A stretch of 41,867 nucleotides of DNA from JAHEJB01 sp041748175. GTDB lineage: Bacteria > Bacteroidota > Rhodothermia > Rhodothermales > Rubricoccaceae. The notes beneath the pieces are model-generated. The model worked only from the letters and a program-made list of their open reading frames with translations, had not been told where the DNA came from and searched no databases. This document shows, piece by piece, positions 24,994-33,117 of this stretch (the stretch's first letter is position 1; each line of letters begins with the position of its first letter). The stretch is from the NCBI GenBank assembly GCA_041748175.1, contig JBGTDU010000020.1:1-41867 (forward strand). The letters are read 5' to 3'. Both the position numbers and the translations under genes were made by a program.

Positions 24994-25161
24994 TCGATTC
25001 TCAAGTGTCGAGCGTAGCAGCGCCGAATGCGACTGCGTCAGATCGCCTCGCAACATTCGCCCAATTCTTCTCCACCGGGGCACAAACGGGTGCCCCGCCC
25101 GCTTGGCTGAAGCCGTAGCTTCTCAGTTCATCATCTTTGGACTCTAACCCGCCACCACCCG
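24994..25161 (+). other. purH-mreB spacer with hairpin
   Basis: A 168-base gap. GGGGCAC (25077-25083) and GTGCCCC (25090-25096) form a perfect 7-bp stem with a six-base loop, but no T-run follows, so it is not a standard terminator. The mreB promoter is expected here. Confidence 0.4.
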
Positions 25162-26172
25162 GTGTTCAATCCGTTCTCGGTCGATATCGCCATCGACCTC
25201 GGCACCGCCAACACGCTCATCCATATCAAGGACAAGGGGATTGTCCTGAACGAGCCTTCCATTGTCGCGCGAAACCGCATCACGGGCAAGGTGGAAGCGA
25301 TTGGCATGGAAGCGCTCCACATGCACGAGCGCACGCACAAGGATATCGAAACCATCCGTCCACTCAACGATGGCGTGATCGCCGACTTCAACGTGGCGGA
25401 GCATCTCATCAAAGGACTAATCAAGCGCGTCCATCCGGGTTGGTTCGCCGGCATCCGCCGCATGGTAATTTGCGTACCGAGCGGCATCACGGAAGTAGAG
25501 AAACGCGCCGTCCGCGACTCGGCTGTCTACGCCGGTGCCAAAGAGGTCAAGCTGATTGACGAGCCCATGGCGGCCGCCATCGGCATTGGGTTGGGGGTAA
25601 CGGACCCCGTCGGCAACATGGTGGTGGATATCGGCGGTGGCACGACAGAGATCGCGGTCATCGCACTTTCCGGTATCGTTGTCGACGAATCGTTGCGCGT
25701 GGGCGGCAACGAGCTCGACGAGGCCATCGTGCAGTATTTCAAGAAACACCACAACCTGCTGATTGGTCAGCGAACCGCGGAGAAGATCAAATGCGAGATC
25801 GGCAGCGCGACAAAGCTCGATCCGGAACTCGAGCTTACCGTGAAGGGGCGCGATCTCGTTTCGGGCGTTCCAAAGACGCGCTCCGTTTCCAGTGAAGACG
25901 TTCGGGATGCCCTGCGGACGCCCATCAACCAGATCGCCGCGGCGGTGGTGCGCGCGCTGGAAGCAACGCCGCCCGAACTTGGCGGCGATGTCCTCGAACG
26001 CGGGATCATGCTGACGGGAGGCGGCGCGCTCCTCAAAGGGCTGGACGTCTATCTCCGCGAGCGCACCGAATTGCCCGTCTACGTAGCCGAAGATCCGCTG
26101 ACGGCGGTCGTACGCGGCACAGGCATGGTGCTGGAAAACCCGGAGACCTACAAACGCGTCCTCTCGGACTGA
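25162..26172 (+). CDS. mreB: Rod shape-determining protein MreB
   Basis: A 336-residue bacterial actin that polymerises under the membrane and guides wall synthesis in rod-shaped cells. Phosphate-binding loops are visible as IAIDLGTANTLIHIKDKGIV (9-28) and VVDIGGGTTEIAVIAL, with adenosine-loop residues in IMLTGGGALLKGLD. The connecting segments LIDEPMAAAIG and SLRVGGNELDEAI are highly typical. The start is a GTG at 25162. mreC follows after 92 bases, which is the usual order. Confidence 0.97.
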   Translation: MFNPFSVDIAIDLGTANTLIHIKDKGIVLNEPSIVARNRITGKVEAIGMEALHMHERTHKDIETIRPLNDGVIADFNVAEHLIKGLIKRVHPGWFAGIRRMVICVPSGITEVEKRAVRDSAVYAGAKEVKLIDEPMAAAIGIGLGVTDPVGNMVVDIGGGTTEIAVIALSGIVVDESLRVGGNELDEAIVQYFKKHHNLLIGQRTAEKIKCEIGSATKLDPELELTVKGRDLVSGVPKTRSVSSEDVRDALRTPINQIAAAVVRALEATPPELGGDVLERGIMLTGGGALLKGLDVYLRERTELPVYVAEDPLTAVVRGTGMVLENPETYKRVLSD

Positions 26173-26264
26173 GTTGCTAAATCGTATTGCGTAATACGTA
26201 TTGCGAAAGGCACGTGGAGTGCTGACCTTAGTCTACGCAAAACGAATTACGCGCTAGCTCAACC
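26173..26264. repeat. mreB-mreC spacer with TACGCAAT-type repeats
   Basis: Contains CGTATTGCGTAATACG, an inverted repeat (CGTATT/AATACG), followed by TATTGCG and further on TACGCAAAACGAATTACGCG. The same words occur in the purN-purH spacer, supporting a small repeat family. Confidence 0.45.
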
Positions 26265-27110
26265 ATGTCCCTCACCGCCAAGCTTTGGGAACGCAGCCGA
26301 GACTGGATTGTGTTTGGCGTCCTGTTTCTGATCAGTGCTATCGTGCTGGTGAGGCACGACGGCCCGGTGCTCCGGACTGTTCGAGCCGCGAGCCTGACGG
26401 TGACGGCACCCGTTGAAGGCGCAATTTCCAGCATTGGAAGGTTCAGACACGCGGTCGGGGAAAACGACCGCCTGCGAGCAGAAACGATAGACCTTGCAAC
26501 AGAGGTAGCGCGGCTCCGGGAAGCGCGGGCGGAGAACGAACGCCTGCGTTCTCTCCTGGCCTTTGCCGATACAACGGAAATTGAGCGCGTACTGGCCCGG
26601 GTTGTGGCCAAAGACATCACCCAACAGGAAAACCTCCTGACGATCAACGTGGGCAGCCGTCATGGCGTCGAAGACGGCATGCCCGTCATCGACGAACGCG
26701 GACTCGTTGGAAAGGTCGTCCTGACCGGAGCACGACACGCTATGGTAATGCCAAGCCAGAGCACGCAGTTCGCCGTTCCGGCAGTCATCGACGTACTGCA
26801 GCAGGACGGAATCGTTCGGTGGGATGGCGTGCACTACGACCGACTCCTCATGGAATATGTCCCCAAAACGGAGCCTGTTGAGAAAGGGCAGATTGTCACC
26901 ACGAGTGGATACAGCGAGGTTTTCCCGGCCGGCATCCCAGTCGGCGTTGTGGACTCTGTTTTTGCCGCACGGGGTCGCAACGACTTTATCATCTACCTCC
27001 GTCCCTCAGCGCCGATTTCGCAGGTGAACTACGTGTATGTCCTGCTCACCGAACCCGACGCCGAGCAGGCCGCACTTGAAGAGGCAGCGGCGGAAGGACT
27101 TGCGGAGTGA
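26265..27110 (+). CDS. mreC: Rod shape-determining protein MreC
   Basis: A 281-residue periplasmic scaffold of the elongasome, anchored by one N-terminal helix (about 15-28, IVFGVLFLISAIVL). A coiled coil at about 65-100 (ENDRLRAETIDLATEVARL, RAENERLRSLLAF) drives oligomerisation. The paired beta-barrel domains follow, with VVAKDITQQENLLTINVGSR, GVEDGMPVIDERGLVGKVV and PVEKGQIVTTSGYSEVFPAG, all typical. An acidic tail (EQAALEEAAAEGLAE) ends the protein. It lies between mreB and dacB, only three bases from the latter's ATG. No mreD follows. Confidence 0.94.
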   Translation: MSLTAKLWERSRDWIVFGVLFLISAIVLVRHDGPVLRTVRAASLTVTAPVEGAISSIGRFRHAVGENDRLRAETIDLATEVARLREARAENERLRSLLAFADTTEIERVLARVVAKDITQQENLLTINVGSRHGVEDGMPVIDERGLVGKVVLTGARHAMVMPSQSTQFAVPAVIDVLQQDGIVRWDGVHYDRLLMEYVPKTEPVEKGQIVTTSGYSEVFPAGIPVGVVDSVFAARGRNDFIIYLRPSAPISQVNYVYVLLTEPDAEQAALEEAAAEGLAE

Positions 27111-27113
27111 CGC

Positions 27114-28634
27114 ATGGCCCATTCCATTGACCGACGACTACGGACCATCGCCATCGCCATCGCCGCGGCTGTGCTCATCAGCGGATCCGCCGCAGCCCAG
27201 GAGACAGCAACACCTGCGGCCCTCGCTGGTCGCATCGACGCCGTTCTGGATGCTGCCGCGTTCGATGAAGCCTTCTGGGGTGTGCTCGTGGTTGATCTGG
27301 AGACTGGCCGCACGATCTACTCACGCAACGCCGACAACCGGTTTATGCCGGCGTCCAGCCTCAAACTGATCACAACGGCTGCTGCTCTCGATGGCCTCGG
27401 CCTCGACTTCCGCTATGAGACCGGGCTCTATCTGGATGGTGAGGTGCGAGGCGGCACCCTGGAGGGCAACCTCGTCATTCGTGGCTCAGGCGATCCTACC
27501 CTCGGAAGCACGCGCTTCGGCTCCGACGATCCATTGCAAACCTTCCAGAGATGGGCTGACGAACTGAAAAGCCGAGGCGTCTCCCGGATTTCGGGCGACG
27601 TGATTGGCGATGACAACGTGTTCGACGACGTGCCGTACGGCCTGGGTTGGGCATGGGATGACTTCGTGTACGACTATGGCGCAGAAGTAAGTGGGCTCAC
27701 CTTCCACGAAGGTGCCATCGACATGACGGTGCGCGGGACGTCTGTCGGCGGCCTAGCCGCTGTCTCGTGGCATCCGTTGCAAACCGATTACATCCGGGTA
27801 GACAATCTGAGCCGAACGCTGGCTTCAGGAAGCGCCGCAGAAGAAGGCTATGCGCGCGATTTAAGCGGCAATCGATTCACGGTTTCCACGGCGGTTGCTG
27901 CGGGACAAGACGGCCATGCAGCCCTCGCCATTCACAACCCCACCTTGTACACCGCCCATACGCTGCGCCTGGTACTCCTCCAGGAGGGTATAGCTGTCGA
28001 AGGCCGCGCGGTTGACGTCGATGACCTCCCGTCGCCTCCCAGCTATCTGCAGATGCATCGCATCGCGTCGGCAACCTCGCCATCGCTTGCACAGATCGTC
28101 GACGTTACGAACGGCAAAAGCATCAACCTCTTTGCCGAACACCTGCTGCGGACGCTCGGGGTGGAGCGATACCACGGAATAGAAGCTGAACCTGGTTCCG
28201 TCGAAGCAGGCGTGCTGGCGATGCGATCGATGCTCACCGAGGCTGGAATAAGCGAAGACGAGCTTCAGATGGTTGATGGATCGGGGCTTTCGTTTATGGA
28301 CCGCGTGACACCACGCGCGCTGGTTGAGATCCTGCAGTTCATGCACGGGCACGCCAACCGAGCCGTCCGAAATGCTTTTTATGATTCGTTGCCCGTAGGT
28401 GGGCGAAGTGGAACGCTATCGGGGCGATTTCCAAGTGGCGCCGCGCGCGACAATGTCCGTGCAAAAACAGGCTATATCAATGGCGTGCGGACGCTTTCGG
28501 GCTATGTCACGGCTGGATCGGGAAACCGCCTCGCGTTCTCGATCCTGTGCAACCACTACGCTACACAAACGAGTCGGGTGAACGAGGCCCAGGACGATGT
28601 AGTAGAGTTGCTGGCAGACTTCCTGGGCCGTTGA
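27114..28634 (+). CDS. dacB: D-alanyl-D-alanine carboxypeptidase/endopeptidase, S13 family (PBP4 type)
   Basis: A 506-residue periplasmic penicillin-binding protein that trims or cleaves peptidoglycan cross-links. A signal peptide spans about 1-28 (TIAIAIAAAVLISGSAAA). The active-site motifs are SxxK at Ser81-Lys84 (PASSLKLITTAAALDGLGLD), SxN in NGKSINLFAEHLLRTLG and KTG in RAKTGYINGVRTLSGYV. The large insert typical of PBP4 lies between SxxK and SxN (GNLVIRGSGDPTLG, GDVIGDDNVFDD). It starts three bases after mreC, so co-expression with the shape genes is likely. Confidence 0.93.
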   Translation: MAHSIDRRLRTIAIAIAAAVLISGSAAAQETATPAALAGRIDAVLDAAAFDEAFWGVLVVDLETGRTIYSRNADNRFMPASSLKLITTAAALDGLGLDFRYETGLYLDGEVRGGTLEGNLVIRGSGDPTLGSTRFGSDDPLQTFQRWADELKSRGVSRISGDVIGDDNVFDDVPYGLGWAWDDFVYDYGAEVSGLTFHEGAIDMTVRGTSVGGLAAVSWHPLQTDYIRVDNLSRTLASGSAAEEGYARDLSGNRFTVSTAVAAGQDGHAALAIHNPTLYTAHTLRLVLLQEGIAVEGRAVDVDDLPSPPSYLQMHRIASATSPSLAQIVDVTNGKSINLFAEHLLRTLGVERYHGIEAEPGSVEAGVLAMRSMLTEAGISEDELQMVDGSGLSFMDRVTPRALVEILQFMHGHANRAVRNAFYDSLPVGGRSGTLSGRFPSGAARDNVRAKTGYINGVRTLSGYVTAGSGNRLAFSILCNHYATQTSRVNEAQDDVVELLADFLGR

Positions 28635-28828
28635 TCAGTTCGCTCTGCCCGACTTGAGATGACGTCGAGATAGTGTCTCCGGATGATCTCATGATTTCCC
28701 TGGCTGCTGTACCTTGCCATTAGTGAAAAGCGGCAGCGATTCCAATGCGAGAAACTCAGCCGTGTATTAAATCCGTCTGCGTACATTCGCGACACGTCGG
28801 AAATATTCCCTTTTACTTTATCGGGCCA

Positions 28829-29422
28829 TTGGACTACGCAAAAGAAACCAGGTCTGCTCCAATCCGATCCACCACGGTTCTCGGTGTTCTCCACAACGGC
28901 AAGGTTGCCCTTGGCTCAGATGGGCAGGCTACCATGAAAGACACCGTACTGAAGCACAAGGCTCGCAAGGTTCGCCCACTGCATGGCGGGAAGATCCTCG
29001 CAGGGTTCGCGGGCGCCACCGCAGACGCCTTTACACTTTTTGAAAGGTTCGAGGCGAAGCTCCAGAGCTATGGCGGAAACTTGCAGCGCTCGGCGGTGGA
29101 ACTTGCCAAGGACTGGCGCACCGACCGTTATTTGCGGCGTCTGGAAGCGCTGCTGGCCGTGGCTAGTTCCGACCAGTTGCTCCTTATTTCCGGCACAGGA
29201 GATGTCATCGAACCCGATGACAACGTGATCGCAATCGGCTCCGGCGCACCCTACGCACTGGCTGCTGCCCGCGCTATGATCAAACATAGCCCTCAACTTT
29301 CGGCGCGCGAGATCGTGGAGGAAGGTCTTAGCATCGCAGCCGACATTTGCATCTACACCAACCACGAAACGACCATCCTCGAATTCGACGCGAGCGGAAC
29401 GCCCGTAGCGAGCGATACGTAA
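28829..29422 (+). CDS. hslV: ATP-dependent protease peptidase subunit HslV
   Basis: The proteasome-like peptidase of the HslUV complex, degrading proteins unfolded by HslU. The core begins RSTTVLGVLHNGKVALGSDG and includes GFAGATADAFTLFERFE, AVELAKDWRTDRYLRRLEAL, SGTGDVIEPDDNVIAIGSG and AADICIYTNH, all near-invariant. The nucleophile is the first threonine of TTVLGV, which must become N-terminal by processing. No ATG lies close by. I choose the TTG at 28829, giving a 14-residue leader (197 aa in all); the next ATG at 28745 would give a 42-residue leader. The matching hslU is not adjacent but follows after an intervening NYN gene. Confidence 0.93.
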   Translation: MDYAKETRSAPIRSTTVLGVLHNGKVALGSDGQATMKDTVLKHKARKVRPLHGGKILAGFAGATADAFTLFERFEAKLQSYGGNLQRSAVELAKDWRTDRYLRRLEALLAVASSDQLLLISGTGDVIEPDDNVIAIGSGAPYALAAARAMIKHSPQLSAREIVEEGLSIAADICIYTNHETTILEFDASGTPVASDT

Positions 29423-29472
29423 TCGGACAATCACCACACCGCCCCAAATCATCCCACGAAACGAAAGAGACG

Positions 29473-30441
29473 ATGAGTGCTACACTTCTAACCCGATCCG
29501 CTGCTGTCCTGATAGATTATCAGAACTTGTATTATTATCTCAAGAATCGCCTTCAATACCCCGCCCAGCCCGGTGACAGCGCGGCGGAAATGATTGAGAA
29601 TCTCCGAACTTTGCTTGAGGGCCAGGGCATTCGTATCGCGCGCGGTTTTGCCTACGCGGACTTTGGCGGGCTCGATGAGCATATCCGCCACGTTCAAAGG
29701 TCGCTATACCTCCACGGGATTCAACCGTTCTACGTGCCGTCTACCATGCACCGCAACACCACGGACCTGCAGCTTGCCATCGACGCGCTCTCGATCGTTT
29801 CCTCGAAAGCGGAGACGGACACCGTTGTGCTTTTTTCAGGAGACCGCGATTACGCCCCGGTCGTCCAGGCACTTCAGGCGGCAGGCCAGCACGTCATCAT
29901 GGTTTCCTTCCGCGGACATCTGTCGGCGTATCTGCTCGACAATACGGCCTCAGGAAGTTATGTCGATGCTACCGACCTTCTCAGCGATTCTGCGCGCGAA
30001 CACCTCATCGAGGAAGACGAAGTCCGAACGCCAGAAGCCACCACGGAGTTCGAAGAAGCGGCGGACGTTCCGTACGACATCGACATTGAAGCGTTGGAAG
30101 TTATCGAGCGATTCTTCGGGCAATACGAGGAGGTTTACCTTACTCCGCTGCTCCGTAAGCTATCGGAGGAATTGGGCGATGCTGACGACCACGATCCGAA
30201 GTCGCTGATCGGCGATCTGGAAGAGTGCGGTGCCGTTCGGCTTGAGCGCCGCCGCGGTATGCCCTACGACTACACTGTTCTCATTGTCAACCGCCAGCAC
30301 CCCACCGTGATCGAAATCAAGGAAGAGATGGCGGAGCAGGGCGTCACATTCGACGGCTCCCGGTTTGAATCCGAATATGCGAAGCGCGAGGGCTATGAGG
30401 ATGGCGACGGTTCGGTCGAAATAGTTGAAGACGAAGTTTAG
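29473..30441 (+). CDS. NYN-domain (LabA-like PIN-fold) protein
   Basis: A 322-residue protein whose N-terminal half (about 8-180) is a NYN/PIN-like nuclease domain of the LabA type. The acidic residues expected of the metal site are visible in AVLIDYQNLYYYL, TTDLQLAIDALSIV and VVLFSGDRDYAPVVQALQAAG. The C-terminal half (about 205-290, EALEVIERFFGQYEEVYLTP to GAVRLERRRGMPYDYTVLIV) looks like a winged-helix or OST-HTH-type RNA-binding domain, ahead of an acidic tail. A role in RNA cleavage or processing is likely from the family, but the target is unknown. The ATG at 29473 has GAAAGAGA just upstream. It lies between hslV and hslU. Confidence 0.87.
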   Translation: MSATLLTRSAAVLIDYQNLYYYLKNRLQYPAQPGDSAAEMIENLRTLLEGQGIRIARGFAYADFGGLDEHIRHVQRSLYLHGIQPFYVPSTMHRNTTDLQLAIDALSIVSSKAETDTVVLFSGDRDYAPVVQALQAAGQHVIMVSFRGHLSAYLLDNTASGSYVDATDLLSDSAREHLIEEDEVRTPEATTEFEEAADVPYDIDIEALEVIERFFGQYEEVYLTPLLRKLSEELGDADDHDPKSLIGDLEECGAVRLERRRGMPYDYTVLIVNRQHPTVIEIKEEMAEQGVTFDGSRFESEYAKREGYEDGDGSVEIVEDEV

Positions 30442-30525
30442 CAGGCCCTTGATCTATTCCCCCTACCTGCTACGTGAGCGCGAACCTCAACGAATGGTTG
30501 GTCGTATTCGCGTCAATCAACAGTG

Positions 30526-30560
30526 CGAGCCCGGTCTGAATAGGTCGGGCTCGTCTTTCC
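30526..30560 (+). terminator. Possible terminator between the NYN gene and hslU
   Basis: CGAGCCCG (30526-30533) pairs perfectly with CGGGCTCG (30546-30553) around a 12-base loop, followed by TCTTTCC. The broken T-run makes it a weak or partial terminator; it lies 40 bases ahead of hslU and may reduce read-through. Confidence 0.5.
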
Positions 30561-30593
30561 TCCGCATTTAATTCGCTGACAGCATTCGCCGAA

Positions 30594-32036
30594 ATGCCCG
30601 AGACTGCGCCCACACCGGTCCTCCCCGAGCCCGGAATTTCCGACCACGAACTCACCCCGCGCCAGATCGTAGCCGAGCTGGACAAGTACATCATCGGGCA
30701 GAACGACGCCAAGAAGAGCGTCGCCATCGCGCTGCGAAACCGATGGCGCCGCCTCAACGCGCCCGAAGACATGCGCGATGAGATCATGCCCAACAACATC
30801 ATTATGATCGGACCAACCGGCGTGGGCAAAACGGAGATAGCGCGGCGACTAGCCCGCCTGGCCAACGCTCCATTCATAAAAGTGGAGGCGACGAAATTCA
30901 CCGAGGTTGGCTACGTGGGCCGCGACGTGGAGTCTATGATCCGCGACCTCGTGGACATGGCTGTCACGCAGGAGAACGAAGCGCAAGCAGAGCGCGTGAC
31001 CGGGAAAGCCCAGGAACGAGCCGAGGAACGCCTGCTGGATGTTCTGCTTGGCACCGACAAACAGCAACGCCCGGCCCTTGGCGCCGGCTTCAATGCTCCT
31101 GCAACGACGGAGGGCGACGGTGCGAGTCATGAATCGGATGAACTGCGGACACGCACGCGGGAGCGCTTCCGGACCATGCTGCGTAGCGGCGAACTCGACG
31201 ACCGTGAGGTGGAGGTTGATGTCTCAAACAACCAGTCGCCGACGCTGCAAATGTTCGGGCCGATGGGGTTGGAAGAAATGGGCATCAACCTGCAGGATAT
31301 GCTCGGCAACATGGGGGGCCAGCGCCGGAAGAAGCGGCGCGTGAAGGTGGATGAAGCGCGAGAATTGCTCGCTCACGAAGAAGCCCAAAAACTGATCGAT
31401 CACGATGCCGCGAAGTTGGAGGCCATCCGGCGCGTAGAGCAGGCGGGGATCGTCTTCATCGACGAGATCGACAAAGTCGCGGGGCGCTCGGCGTCCAAAT
31501 CAAGCGGGCCGGACGTGAGCCGGGAAGGCGTCCAGCGCGACTTGCTGCCGATCGTCGAGGGTTCCTCTGTAATGACAAAGCATGGCGTTGTGAAAACCGA
31601 CCACGTCCTCTTTATCGCCTCGGGCGCATTTCACGTCGCGAAACCGAGCGACCTCATCCCCGAACTGCAAGGCCGCTTCCCCATCCGCGTCGAGCTGAGC
31701 AGCCTCACCGAGGACGACTTCTACCAGATTCTGACCGTCCCCCAGAATGCGCTGCTGAAGCAATACAAGGCGCTTTTCGGATCGGAGGGTGTAGCCGTTG
31801 ACTTTACGGACGAGGCGGTCCGCGAGATTGCGCGGATCGCAGCCCACGTGAATGAGGACGTCGAGAACATCGGCGCGCGGCGGCTCCACACGATCCTGAC
31901 GACGGTCCTCGAAGAGATCCTGTTCGACTTGCCCGATGGACTCGACAAAACGTCGATAGAGATCGACGCGGCATACGTAAACGATCGACTGGATGAAATC
32001 GTCACCAACAGGGATCTGAGCCAGTACATCCTGTAA
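30594..32036 (+). CDS. hslU: ATP-dependent protease ATPase subunit HslU
   Basis: A 480-residue AAA+ unfoldase that feeds substrates to HslV. Walker A is GPTGVGKT (73-80). Walker B is GIVFIDEIDKVAG near 285, and sensor/arginine-finger regions follow (PELQGRFPIRVELSSL, ENIGARRLHTILTTVLEEI). The family pore and start segments TPRQIVAELDKYIIGQNDAK and FIKVEATKFTEVGYVGRDVE are present. The intermediate domain (about 125-250) is long and charged. The protein ends in RDLSQYIL, the C-terminal tail that docks into HslV. The FemAB-like gene begins six bases later. Confidence 0.97.
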   Translation: MPETAPTPVLPEPGISDHELTPRQIVAELDKYIIGQNDAKKSVAIALRNRWRRLNAPEDMRDEIMPNNIIMIGPTGVGKTEIARRLARLANAPFIKVEATKFTEVGYVGRDVESMIRDLVDMAVTQENEAQAERVTGKAQERAEERLLDVLLGTDKQQRPALGAGFNAPATTEGDGASHESDELRTRTRERFRTMLRSGELDDREVEVDVSNNQSPTLQMFGPMGLEEMGINLQDMLGNMGGQRRKKRRVKVDEARELLAHEEAQKLIDHDAAKLEAIRRVEQAGIVFIDEIDKVAGRSASKSSGPDVSREGVQRDLLPIVEGSSVMTKHGVVKTDHVLFIASGAFHVAKPSDLIPELQGRFPIRVELSSLTEDDFYQILTVPQNALLKQYKALFGSEGVAVDFTDEAVREIARIAAHVNEDVENIGARRLHTILTTVLEEILFDLPDGLDKTSIEIDAAYVNDRLDEIVTNRDLSQYIL

Positions 32037-32042
32037 CGGGCC

Positions 32043-33080
32043 ATGGCTGAGCGTAAATCGCCAGCACCCGGCCTATCTTCCGGCGCCCTTGCGAACTCAT
32101 CCGATTCGGCTCTGAACGCTCGCTCTTATGCCCTCGACGATTCCGCTGCGCGGGCCGCGTATTTGGATCTGTGGGAAATCAGCCCACAGCGGAGTGTGTT
32201 CGCTCATCCTCGCTTTGTAGAGGCCGCTGGCGAGGCATTCGGGCATCCTGTACGCTTGGTCGCGGTTGAGGGGAGGAACGGATTTGAGGCAGCTGTTCCA
32301 GTTTTTGAGAAGCGCAGAGGTCCGTTTGTGGCGGCCGCGTTGCCCCACGCGACGCCCTTCCTCTCCCCTCTTCTGAGGACAGGAGCCGACGAAACGGCAA
32401 CCAATCAGAGGCGCTCGGCCCTGGATGTTCTCCTGAGTGCACTTGCGGAGTCCTACAATCAGGTCACATTGCAACTCCACCCGTCGATCACCGATGTCCG
32501 CCCTTTCGCGTGGGCGGGCTGGACGGTCGCCCCGCGCTATACGCACATCGCCGATCTCTCCATGGACGACCCAGTCTCGGCCTGGTCCAAATCGGTTCGA
32601 TACACGATTCGAACGGAAGCCGAGCGATTTCTTGTGCAGGAAGGCGACCACTTCGCCAGCGCCGGCGTTGCTCTGATGCAGGCCAGCTACGACCGAAAGG
32701 GCTCGCCACTTGGTCTTTCAAGGAACACGCTGACAACGCTGGTCCAGAGGCTCGCTCAGGAGGGGCTGGTTCGCGTGTTCGCTGCAACCCGCCACGGCGA
32801 GGAATCCCCCGAGGCCGTGGCAATCATTGCCCACGACGGAATGACCGCCTTCTACTGGATGGCCGGGAGCACGCCGGGGTCATCCATGGCCGTGCTGTTG
32901 GCCAACGTTGTACCCCGGCTGAAAGCAGCCAACATTTCATCCCTTGACTTTGCTGGAGCCAACGTTCCTTCCGTAGCAGAATTCAAGCGAAAGTATGGGA
33001 CTGTTCTGTGCTCGTATTTTCGAGTTCGTCACGTTTCCGGTGCCGTGGTCCGTCTGCTGGATCGGCTACGGCCCAAGTAA
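32043..33080 (+). CDS. FemAB-like / GNAT-fold acyltransferase
   Basis: A 345-residue protein of the FemAB/BioF2-like GNAT group, enzymes that move amino acids or acyl groups onto wall peptides, lipids or polysaccharides. Family features: the N-terminal subdomain with SVFAHPRFVEAAGEAFGHPV, the middle segment SVRYTIRTEAERFLV, and the C-terminal substrate-binding part with AVAIIAHDGMTAFYWMAGS, LDFAGANVPSVAEFKRKYG (the typical F-G-S/A...FK-x-x-FG ending) and a basic tail. It follows hslU by six bases and precedes a polytopic membrane protein and a flippase, which points to surface glycan or exopolysaccharide decoration. Donor and acceptor are unknown. Confidence 0.78.
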   Translation: MAERKSPAPGLSSGALANSSDSALNARSYALDDSAARAAYLDLWEISPQRSVFAHPRFVEAAGEAFGHPVRLVAVEGRNGFEAAVPVFEKRRGPFVAAALPHATPFLSPLLRTGADETATNQRRSALDVLLSALAESYNQVTLQLHPSITDVRPFAWAGWTVAPRYTHIADLSMDDPVSAWSKSVRYTIRTEAERFLVQEGDHFASAGVALMQASYDRKGSPLGLSRNTLTTLVQRLAQEGLVRVFAATRHGEESPEAVAIIAHDGMTAFYWMAGSTPGSSMAVLLANVVPRLKAANISSLDFAGANVPSVAEFKRKYGTVLCSYFRVRHVSGAVVRLLDRLRPK

Positions 33081-33117
33081 CAACACCTCCTCCACCCTAT
33101 CCACCGCCACACTGCTC

